From contig JAQBNO010000154.1 in NCBI GenBank assembly GCA_028288485.1, positions 62,001 to 126,000 of the forward strand: 64,000 nucleotides of DNA, in the 5' to 3' direction. Source of the stretch: Segetibacter sp. (GTDB taxonomy: Bacteria > Bacteroidota > Bacteroidia > Chitinophagales > Chitinophagaceae). A program made the position numbers and the translations under genes. Shown here piece after piece: positions 42,836 to 50,137 of this stretch. Numbering within the stretch: position 1 is the stretch's first letter; each line of letters opens with the position of its first letter. The notes below the pieces were generated by a model. It had not been told where the DNA came from, searched no databases, and was given only the letters and a program-made list of their open reading frames with translations.

Positions 42836-44464
42836 ATGGCAAAGGTTTTTACAATAACACCTGGATTGATAAATATGGGCGCAATGAAAACAGGTGGCCA
42901 GGGGTCAGTTTATAAAGGACAACGTATTGGGGAAATTATTACTGCAGTAAAATTACTGCCCACTCCTATTTTTAATGAAAGTACAGACGACAGGAATTTC
43001 AGGGATTTTCAAAATGAAGTTCAGAAACTTAAAAAAGTAAATGAGGAGCATAATCCGAATGTAGTAAGAATCTTAAGTTCGGGCTTGTCCGACACGGGCA
43101 ATTTCCCTTATATAGAAATGGAATATATTGAAGGTCCTGAATTGGAAGAATTACTAAAGCCACCACATGAACCTGTTTTTACCATAAAAGAAGTTATTAA
43201 AGTAGCCGACCATTTATCTAATGCTTTAGCCCACTGCCACAGGAAGAACGTTCGTCACGGTGATATTAAAAGCAATAACGTAAAATTTAATATTCATTCC
43301 GGTAATTATGTTTTATTAGATTTTGGCCTTGCCGTAATGTCTGACGAGCAAAGAAGAACCAGCTTAAGGCGGGCAGGTGCAGTTGAATTTATGGCGCCCG
43401 AGCAGAACGAAGGGCAAATGCTGTTTGAGACAGATGTTTATAGCTTCGGTGTTATTTTATTTGAGTTGCTTGCGGGGCGGGTGCCGTTTCCTTTAAACGA
43501 TAAAGGTGAAACCTCACGCAATACAGTCAGGTTGGCACATATGGAAACGCCACCACCGGATATCCTATTGCTGCGTAAGGAAATGTTGCCGGCACAATGG
43601 TCTGCAGAAAAGAAAGAGCGGGAAATGCACGTACCTCAATGGTTGTTGGATATGGTGTATAAATGCCTGGAAAAAAAGCCGGAAAACCGCTTTAAAACCG
43701 GGATCGATTTGCAGGAATACCTTATTTATAAAAGTTCTCATTTTACTTTCAAAAGTGCTGATGGACAAATACAGATTATTACCGGCGCTAATGCTCAGGA
43801 AGCAACATTAAAGCAACAATTGGTACAATACCAGCAACAATTACGTGAAACCGAGAAAGAAATTTCTGCAGTCAACGAGTTAATCAGCGTTAAAGACAGC
43901 GAGGCGCAGGAAGTAAGTAGTAAGACGGCCGGGGAAGATGCCTTAGCAACGCAAAATGGAGTTTCAAGAACGTCGTTTTTTATATTGCTTTTTTTATCGG
44001 TCGGTTTAGCTGCTTTGGCAGCATATTCGTATGTTAAGAACAACTCTCCGGTATCTCAGCCTGTTAATTTAACTATGGCACAACCAGACTCTTCGGAAGT
44101 TCCTGCGCCTGAAATGGACAAGAATAGTCAAAAGAAGAAACCGGAATTGCTAAAGAAGAAAAATAATACTGACAGTCTTAATAGAAATATAAAGGCCGGT
44201 AATATTCCTATTAAAAATCCGCGGGTACAAGAACCGGCAAGAGCAAGGAACTTGTCGGGCAAATACAAAGTGGTTTCTAAAGCTTACTTTTACAATTCCC
44301 CGGCCGATACCACGCACCGAAAGGCTTTTATTACCCACTGGAATAATGCTGTACTTACTCCAACAGACGAGATGAATGGGTTTATTTATATAGTATACAC
44401 TAACGAGCAGGGGCAGACGTCGAGAGGCTGGCTACGAAAAAAAGATTTGAAGCCCGCCGATTAA
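42836..44464 (+). CDS. membrane Ser/Thr protein kinase 1 with external SH3-like domain
   Basis: The protein has 542 residues. The kinase domain is at about 10-300: Gly loop TGGQGSVYKG (19-28), Lys 39 in ITAVKLL, catalytic loop VRHGDIKSNNV (Asp 143), DFG at 162-164 and APE at 187-189. The catalytic HxD is HGD rather than HRD. A Q-rich coiled coil (320-355) comes before the membrane helix at about 380-399. Outside lies a basic linker and an SH3-like domain (476-540) starting KYKVVSKAYFYNSPAD and ending RGWLRKKDLKP. SH3-like domains of this sort often bind peptidoglycan stems. It is the first of three tandem paralogues and follows the FHA gene by 71 bases. Confidence 0.92.
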   Translation: MAKVFTITPGLINMGAMKTGGQGSVYKGQRIGEIITAVKLLPTPIFNESTDDRNFRDFQNEVQKLKKVNEEHNPNVVRILSSGLSDTGNFPYIEMEYIEGPELEELLKPPHEPVFTIKEVIKVADHLSNALAHCHRKNVRHGDIKSNNVKFNIHSGNYVLLDFGLAVMSDEQRRTSLRRAGAVEFMAPEQNEGQMLFETDVYSFGVILFELLAGRVPFPLNDKGETSRNTVRLAHMETPPPDILLLRKEMLPAQWSAEKKEREMHVPQWLLDMVYKCLEKKPENRFKTGIDLQEYLIYKSSHFTFKSADGQIQIITGANAQEATLKQQLVQYQQQLRETEKEISAVNELISVKDSEAQEVSSKTAGEDALATQNGVSRTSFFILLFLSVGLAALAAYSYVKNNSPVSQPVNLTMAQPDSSEVPAPEMDKNSQKKKPELLKKKNNTDSLNRNIKAGNIPIKNPRVQEPARARNLSGKYKVVSKAYFYNSPADTTHRKAFITHWNNAVLTPTDEMNGFIYIVYTNEQGQTSRGWLRKKDLKPAD

Positions 44465-44584
44465 TTAAAAAGGAAGTTAATTTTAAGCCGCGAGATTAAT
44501 GTCATGTTTATAATTTTTTAAAATAGTAACATCGTAAAATTAAATCTGTTAAGTTTACTTAATTGCAGTAAAATAATCCAATAG

Positions 44585-46297
44585 ATGGCAAAGGTTTTTA
44601 CAATAACACCGGGTTTGGAGAATATGGGCGCCATGAAAACGGGTGGCCAGGGTTCGGTGTATAAGGGAAGACGGATCGGTGAAATTATTACTGCTATTAA
44701 ACTACTACCAACTCCTATTTATTCTGAGAGCGAAGACGATAAAAATTTCAGGGATTTTCAAAACGAGGTTCAAAAGCTAAAAAAGGTAAATGAGGAACCT
44801 AATCCAAACGTCGTAAAGATTCTAAGCTCAGGACTATCTGAAACAGGAAATTTTCCATTTATCGAAATGGAATATATTGAAGGCCCCGACCTGGAAGAAC
44901 TATTAAAACCACCGCACGATCCAATTTTCACTGTCAAAGAAGTCATTAAAGTTGCCGAACAATTAGCGAATGCTTTGGCGCATTGCCATAAACAGGACGT
45001 AAGGCATGGAGATATCAAAAGCAATAATGTAAAATTTAATTTAAACACCGGTAATTATATATTGTTGGATTTTGGCCTTGCAATCATGTCCGACGAACAA
45101 AGACGAACCAGTTTAAGGAAAGCAGGAGCTGTTGAATTTATGGCGCCCGAACAGAATGAAGGGCAAATGCTTTTCCAGACCGACGTTTATAGTTTTGGTA
45201 TAATAATTTTTGAATTGCTCGCCGGAAGAGTGCCTTTCCCTTTGAGTGATAAAGGAGAAACCGCACGAAATACTGTCAGGTTAGCCCACATGGAGACTCC
45301 TCCTCCCGATGTGATGTTCTTACGCCAGGAAATGTTACCAAAAACGTGGTCGAAGGAAAAAAGAGAACGGGAAATGCAATTACCTGAATGGCTGGTAAAA
45401 ATGATTTACAAGTGTCTTCAGAAAAATCCGGAGAACAGGTTCATTAACGGAGTAGAGCTGCACGAGTATATTCTTCACAACAGTACCCACTCTCATCAAA
45501 CAGGTGAAAAGGCTAACTACGGAGTGCTGTCGATTGACTCCGCAAGAATTAGTAAGGAAAGAGAGCAGTTACAACAGCAATTATTGACATACAGCCAGCA
45601 GGTAACTGAACGAGAAAAAGAGCTAAGCTTGCTACGGGCTACCCTCGCAAATAAAGAAAATGAGGTGCAGCTAATTAAAGAACAAACATTAGCTTATTCT
45701 GCCGGGCAAAGTAAAAAAGGAGTTTCAAAAACGGCATTTATTGCTTTACTCCTTATAACTCTTGGCCTGGCCGCTTATTCGGGTTATTCTTTATTGAAGA
45801 TTGGCCGACCTGACGATCAGCAAATTACAGACACTATATCTGATACAAGTAACACAACGTTAACGCCAGAAGTAAAAGCTGTGGCTGAAACAACAATTAC
45901 AGTAAAGAAAGAGGATACTACTTTAAAGATACCAAAGCCGATAGCGACAGTTAATAAAACAAAAGACTCGATAAATAATCTGGCTAAAAAAGTAGAGCCT
46001 GCAGCAGATGAAAATACCGATCCTGCTCTTCAGAACGGCGAGCAACAGAAAGCAGAGGAAACAACCGAAAAAAAGCCGGCAAATGGGCAAACTCAATACA
46101 TGGTTACATCAAGAGCATATTTTTACAATGAGCCGAATGAAAGCACCAAGCGCGGTGCCTTTATTATTCCTTCAAATACTGCCATAGTAACGGCATTGGA
46201 TGAAAAAGAAGATTTTATATATGTAGTATTTTCGAATGAAGTCGTTAAAACGTCTGGATGGCTCCGAAAAAAAGACCTGCAGCAAATAAATGACTAG
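44585..46297 (+). CDS. membrane Ser/Thr protein kinase 2 with external SH3-like domain
   Basis: The protein has 570 residues and the kinase domain is nearly identical in layout to kinase 1: TGGQGSVYKG, Lys 39, RHGDIKSNNV, DFG at 162-164, APE at 187-189. A coiled coil rich in Gln and Glu (322-365) precedes the membrane helix at about 383-403. The external linker is longer and rich in Thr, Lys and Glu, and the SH3-like domain is at about 503-565 (YMVTSRAYFYNEPNES to GWLRKKDLQ). All catalytic residues are present. The main differences from kinase 1 are in the linker and the helix region. It lies 120 bases downstream of kinase 1. Confidence 0.92.
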   Translation: MAKVFTITPGLENMGAMKTGGQGSVYKGRRIGEIITAIKLLPTPIYSESEDDKNFRDFQNEVQKLKKVNEEPNPNVVKILSSGLSETGNFPFIEMEYIEGPDLEELLKPPHDPIFTVKEVIKVAEQLANALAHCHKQDVRHGDIKSNNVKFNLNTGNYILLDFGLAIMSDEQRRTSLRKAGAVEFMAPEQNEGQMLFQTDVYSFGIIIFELLAGRVPFPLSDKGETARNTVRLAHMETPPPDVMFLRQEMLPKTWSKEKREREMQLPEWLVKMIYKCLQKNPENRFINGVELHEYILHNSTHSHQTGEKANYGVLSIDSARISKEREQLQQQLLTYSQQVTEREKELSLLRATLANKENEVQLIKEQTLAYSAGQSKKGVSKTAFIALLLITLGLAAYSGYSLLKIGRPDDQQITDTISDTSNTTLTPEVKAVAETTITVKKEDTTLKIPKPIATVNKTKDSINNLAKKVEPAADENTDPALQNGEQQKAEETTEKKPANGQTQYMVTSRAYFYNEPNESTKRGAFIIPSNTAIVTALDEKEDFIYVVFSNEVVKTSGWLRKKDLQQIND

Positions 46298-46381
46298 CTC
46301 ATTGCTCCTGCACACTACAGTTACCTCATTTTTCCTTTACTTAACGTCAGTTTCTACAACAAGTAGCAAAGAATACAATAG

Positions 46382-48256
46382 ATGGCAAAGGTTTTTACAA
46401 TAACGGAAGGATTGGAAAATATGGGAGCAATGAAAACCGGCGGACAGGGCTCAGTCTATAAAGGACGCCGGTTTGGTGAAATAATTACAGCTATAAAAAT
46501 TTTACCTACTCCTATCTATAGCGAAAGTGCCGACGATAAAAATTTTATTGCTTTCCAGAACGAGGTTCAAAAGCTTAAAAAGGTAAACGAGACTCCCAAC
46601 GCTAATGTTGTTAAGATCCTTAGTTCCGGTATTACCGATTCAGGCAATTTTCCGTTTATTGAAATGGAATATATTGAAGGGCCTGACCTGGAAGAATTAT
46701 TAAAACCGCCACACGATCCTGTTTTTTCAATTAAGGAAGTTTTAAAAGTTGCCGATCAATTGTCGTATGCATTAGCGCATTGCCATAAAATAGATGTGCG
46801 GCATGGTGATATTAAAAGTAACAATGTTAAGTACAATGTTAACACAGCTAACTATGTTTTGCTCGATTTCGGCCTGGCAGTAATGTCTGACGAACAAAGA
46901 CGAACGAGTTTACGTTTGGCCGGAGCTATAGAATTTATGGCCCCCGAACAAAGTGAAGGCCAGATGCTTTTTCAAACAGATATTTATAGTTTTGGCGTTG
47001 TATTGTTCGAGTTGCTCGCCGGAACCGTTCCTTTCCCATTAAAAGACAAAGGAGAATCTGCAAGAAATACTGTTGTAGTTGCTCACCTCGAAACTCCTCC
47101 TCCCGATGTTCTGCCACTGAGAGCGAACGCTTTACCGCAAACGTGGACCGGCGAAAAAAAAGAGCGCGAAATGCAGGTCCCCGACTGGTTAACCACGATG
47201 ATCTATAAATGCCTCCAGAAAAAGCCCGAAGACCGTTTTTCCAATGGTATGGAATTACATGATTTTATCTGGCACAATAGCATTCGTACTTCTAACAGTA
47301 ACGAATTAACCGATATAAGAATTAGCCTGCTGGAACAGGAAAATAAAAAGCTTATCCAGGATAAAGAATACCTGCAGCAGCAGTTATTAAAATACGAGAA
47401 GCCTGCCAGGATCACCCATGCGGGCTCTCAAAAATCAGTTTTTCCTGCACATGATGCTACGGCGGTTAAAAGTGATAATCTAAAGCGTAGCTTTCCCAAA
47501 AAAATCCTGCTTGCACTTATTTCCTTTATTTTACTGGCCGCAATTGTCATTGCACTTGCAAAATATAGTGGCGCATCCACCTCTTCGGCGAAAGAAGTGA
47601 TTGCTGAATATAAAGTGATCGCTTCCCGGGCTTATTTTCACAACGAAGCTGATGCGGGCACAAGGAGAAATGCATTTGCTGTTCTTAATAACGAAACCAT
47701 TAAAGTGTATGACGATAAAAATGGTTTTGTATATACAGAAATTACAAATGAAAAAAATCAAACATCAAAAGGATGGCTACGCAAACAGGATTTAATGACA
47801 ATCCAGGAATGGCAAAAATACAATCGTACACCTGCGGTTTCTGCATCGCAGCCAAAAGAAATAACCAACCAATTGCAGAATGCTAAGCAATTTTTAGCTA
47901 CCGGGAAAACTGTAGAAGCATTGATCATTTATAACATTTTAGCCAACCAGGAAGTGCCGGAAGCACAGTACCAGTATGCGCGGCTGTCGCTCCAGAATAA
48001 AAATGACAATCTAACTTGCATAGAAGCTTTCGATCTTCTGAAAAAGGCAAGTGATAAGGGTTTTACTCCTGCAAAACGAACCTTAGGCTTTTTATATTCA
48101 TATGCTGATAATAAAGCAGTTTTACAGCAAGCCAATTATTATGACCGCTGTAATTTTGCCAAAAACTTATCCTTTGGTTCGCAATTATTGATGGAAGCCG
48201 CCCTGGCCGGCGACACTGCTGCAAGTAGTCTTTTAGACCAATTGAATATAAAATAA
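46382..48256 (+). CDS. membrane Ser/Thr protein kinase 3 with SH3-like domain and Sel1-like tail
   Basis: The protein has 624 residues. The kinase (10-300) keeps TGGQGSVYKG, Lys 39, RHGDIKSNNV, DFG and APE. The coiled coil is shorter (about 312-340). The membrane helix is at about 373-396 and the SH3-like domain directly follows at 409-474 (YKVIASRAYFHNEADA to KGWLRKQDL). Residues 490-622 are extra and external: a run of TPR/Sel1-like helices (QNAKQFLATGKTVEALIIYN, then ALAGDTAASSLLDQL), a protein-binding fold. Thus only this paralogue has an added interaction module, which suggests a separate ligand. It ends the kinase group. Confidence 0.92.
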   Translation: MAKVFTITEGLENMGAMKTGGQGSVYKGRRFGEIITAIKILPTPIYSESADDKNFIAFQNEVQKLKKVNETPNANVVKILSSGITDSGNFPFIEMEYIEGPDLEELLKPPHDPVFSIKEVLKVADQLSYALAHCHKIDVRHGDIKSNNVKYNVNTANYVLLDFGLAVMSDEQRRTSLRLAGAIEFMAPEQSEGQMLFQTDIYSFGVVLFELLAGTVPFPLKDKGESARNTVVVAHLETPPPDVLPLRANALPQTWTGEKKEREMQVPDWLTTMIYKCLQKKPEDRFSNGMELHDFIWHNSIRTSNSNELTDIRISLLEQENKKLIQDKEYLQQQLLKYEKPARITHAGSQKSVFPAHDATAVKSDNLKRSFPKKILLALISFILLAAIVIALAKYSGASTSSAKEVIAEYKVIASRAYFHNEADAGTRRNAFAVLNNETIKVYDDKNGFVYTEITNEKNQTSKGWLRKQDLMTIQEWQKYNRTPAVSASQPKEITNQLQNAKQFLATGKTVEALIIYNILANQEVPEAQYQYARLSLQNKNDNLTCIEAFDLLKKASDKGFTPAKRTLGFLYSYADNKAVLQQANYYDRCNFAKNLSFGSQLLMEAALAGDTAASSLLDQLNIK

Positions 48257-48344
48257 CAGTGTCGGCAAGAAAACTTTCGCCTTTTCTATATCAATTGCTG
48301 TTGTTTGTTTTTGGTGACCAGCTATCGTTTTTAATGCTACTCCG

Positions 48345-48364
48345 GTTGTGTCACTCACTTTTAC
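48345..48364 (+). repeat. dispersed 20-bp motif, subtype I (T/A)
   Basis: GTTGTGTCACTCACTTTTAC lies 88 bases after kinase 3. Confidence 0.75.
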
Positions 48365-48530
48365 TGTTTCTTTTTATGGCAACAATAAAAACGGTTTGTT
48401 GTTCCCACTGTCAAAACAGGGAGAGGCTATCACCTTTTCAAGACAATGTATTGACACTTACTACACGCAACTCCCTACTGAAGCCCGGGAACTCACAACG
48501 CGCAACTCACACTTACCAGCCCCTCACTTT

Positions 48531-48737
48531 ATGACCAAGCCCGAAATAATAACTTGCCCGGCTTGCAACAAGCTTTTCGAATGCAGCGCACGAAATATAG
48601 AGCTGTGCCAGTGCATGGAGGTAAATTTATCAGTAGCAACAAAAGAACTGATCAGAAATAAATACTGTGGATGCTTATGCAAAGAGTGTCTTCTTATTGA
48701 AGAAAATATTTTACAGATGATAAAAAATAACATTTAA
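48531..48737 (+). CDS. cysteine-rich CWC-family protein
   Basis: The protein has 68 residues from MTKPEIITCPACNKLFEC. The frame is open further upstream but the extension is not protein-like. The cysteine set CPACNKLFEC, ELCQC and YCGCLCKECL matches the cysteine-rich CWC family of small bacterial proteins, which probably bind zinc. Its role is not known. It precedes marC by 46 bases on the same strand. Confidence 0.75.
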   Translation: MTKPEIITCPACNKLFECSARNIELCQCMEVNLSVATKELIRNKYCGCLCKECLLIEENILQMIKNNI

Positions 48738-48760
48738 AAAATCGCTTAAGAGAAGCCCGC

Positions 48761-48768
48761 TATTTTTG
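48761..48768 (+). promoter_or_regulatory. putative -7 element before marC
   Basis: TATTTTTG matches TAnnTTTG exactly and lies 15 bases before the chosen marC start. No clear -33 TTG is present at the usual distance. Confidence 0.45.
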
Positions 48769-48783
48769 CATGAAATCCTTCTC

Positions 48784-49362
48784 ATGAAATTTAATCTTCA
48801 GCATTTCCTAACCGTAAGTTTTACGCTTTTTGCGGTAATTGATGCCATTGGCTCGATTCCATTATTAATTTCACTGAATGCTAAAATGGGTGGAATTAGG
48901 GAGTTTAGAGCAACCATAATATCGGGTTTATTCATGATCGGCTTTTTGTTTGTTGGTGAACCTTTCTTGAAGTTGCTGGGAGTAACCGTCAGCTCTTTTG
49001 CAGTAGGAGGGTCTATAGTTATTTTTCTGTTAGGGTTGGAAATGGTATTGGGTCATGAAATATTTAAAAGCGAAAAAGATGCCCGTGCAGGAACAGTTGT
49101 GCCTGTAGCATTTCCCATTATTGCTGGCTCGGGTACGTTGACAACAGTAATGTCGTTAAAGGCAAATTTTGCAGAAATAAATATTTTATTAGGTATTTTG
49201 GTAAACCTGGTTTTGGTTTACATCGTATTGAAATCGCTACGTTTTTTAGAAAAAGCCCTTGGTGAAGCGGGTCTTATAGCAGTAAGAAAATTCTTTGGAG
49301 TAATATTATTAGCAATAGCTGTAAAGATATTTGGAACTAATATTCATGGATTTGGTAAGTAA
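48784..49362 (+). CDS. MarC-family integral membrane protein
   Basis: The protein has 192 residues from MKFNLQHFLTVSFTLFAV. It has six membrane segments, with the family motif FAVIDAIGSIPLLI in helix 1, VGGSIVIFLLGLEMVLG in the centre and a second-half start AFPIIAGSGTLTTVMSL. The length of 190-200 residues is normal for MarC/UPF0056. Family members were once linked to multiple antibiotic resistance, but the function is unsettled. An upstream ATG at 48766 would add six residues and would overlap the promoter element. Confidence 0.9.
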   Translation: MKFNLQHFLTVSFTLFAVIDAIGSIPLLISLNAKMGGIREFRATIISGLFMIGFLFVGEPFLKLLGVTVSSFAVGGSIVIFLLGLEMVLGHEIFKSEKDARAGTVVPVAFPIIAGSGTLTTVMSLKANFAEINILLGILVNLVLVYIVLKSLRFLEKALGEAGLIAVRKFFGVILLAIAVKIFGTNIHGFGK

Positions 49363-49366
49363 CTAT

Positions 49367-49374
49367 TACTTTTG
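49367..49374 (+). promoter_or_regulatory. putative -7 element before tRNA-Arg
   Basis: TACTTTTG matches TAnnTTTG exactly and lies 12 bases before the tRNA start. A TTG at 20 bases upstream is not seen. Confidence 0.5.
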
Positions 49375-49386
49375 CAGCCGTTCACA

Positions 49387-49458
49387 GGCCTTGTAGTACA
49401 ATGGATAGTATAAGAGTTTCCGAAGCTCCAGATCCAGGTTCGATTCCTGGCGAGGCCA
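49387..49458 (+). tRNA. tRNA-Arg(CCG)
   Basis: The acceptor arms GGCCTTG and CGAGGCC pair with one G-U. The anticodon loop TTCCGAA gives CCG for arginine. The T arm is CCAGGTTCGATTCCTGG. CCA is not encoded. The anticodon stem has one mismatch at its outer end. Confidence 0.9.
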
Positions 49459-49515
49459 CAAATAATTCGGTAAGCAATTGAAGAAATTACTTGTTTTAGT
49501 TAAGTTGCTTTGAAA

Positions 49516-49743
49516 TCAAATAATTTCCTTGTCTTGAACCGTTAAATCAATATCTACTAAAGCGCCCTCTTTATAGCGGTCGCAGGTTAAAATATATTCC
49601 CCTGATAATCCTAATTCAAATTCCTCGTGCTGGTTGATGTATTCATCAACCACGTCTTTCGCTAAACTCCTGCTTTCCACTTCAACCAGGAAATTTGTCT
49701 CGCCTCCATCAGGAGGACTACAGGTTACAATAAACTTTTTCAT
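49516..49743 (-). CDS. hypothetical small protein
   Basis: The protein has 75 residues (MKKFIVTCSPPDGGETNFLV to LTVQDKEII). It looks like a compact alpha-beta fold with strands KFIVTCS and FLVEVES, a helix SLAKDVVDEYINQHEE and strands GEYILTCD and VDIDLTVQ. There is no known motif. A single gene on the minus strand downstream of tRNA-Arg. Confidence 0.55.
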   Translation of the reverse strand: MKKFIVTCSPPDGGETNFLVEVESRSLAKDVVDEYINQHEEFELGLSGEYILTCDRYKEGALVDIDLTVQDKEII

Positions 49744-50137
49744 TTCACTTTTTTATTATTATAATAAATTAATACTGAATGTTTAAGGTGTAGTATGCGA
49801 AAGCCTTCCTGTAAACTTATTAAAAATAATTGAAGGATAAAAGCCGACCTGCCGTATACTTATAAAATCGGCTCTTATCTAAAATTTTAAAATATCCAAT
49901 GAATGTTTCTTGCTTAAGAAGGCCGAATAGAATATGCGGCAGCACAAGAGAGTGACACAACGATGATGAACAAAGAGCTAAAGCCGGCTACCAAAAAAAC
50001 ACTCTTGAGTAAATTGCATTCAATATGAATTCGGGAATGTAGTCTGCAAGGATTACCCGAGATTGAATTGTCTTGTGCAGCTATTTTAAAGGAAGATTAC
50101 CATTATTCATCATTAGCTGTTGGTATCTTTACCCTTT
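49744..50137. other. divergent region between a small gene and uvrA
   Basis: It contains an imperfect hairpin at 49836-49879 (GATAAAAGCCGA against TCGGCTCTTATC) and a subtype I motif copy at 49942-49961. The promoters of uvrA and the small gene must be here, but none was found with an exact consensus. Confidence 0.45.
49942..49961 (-). repeat. dispersed 20-bp motif, subtype I (T/A)
   Basis: Read on the minus strand it is GTTGTGTCACTCTCTTGTGC, preceded by CATC. It lies between two diverging genes. Confidence 0.75.
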
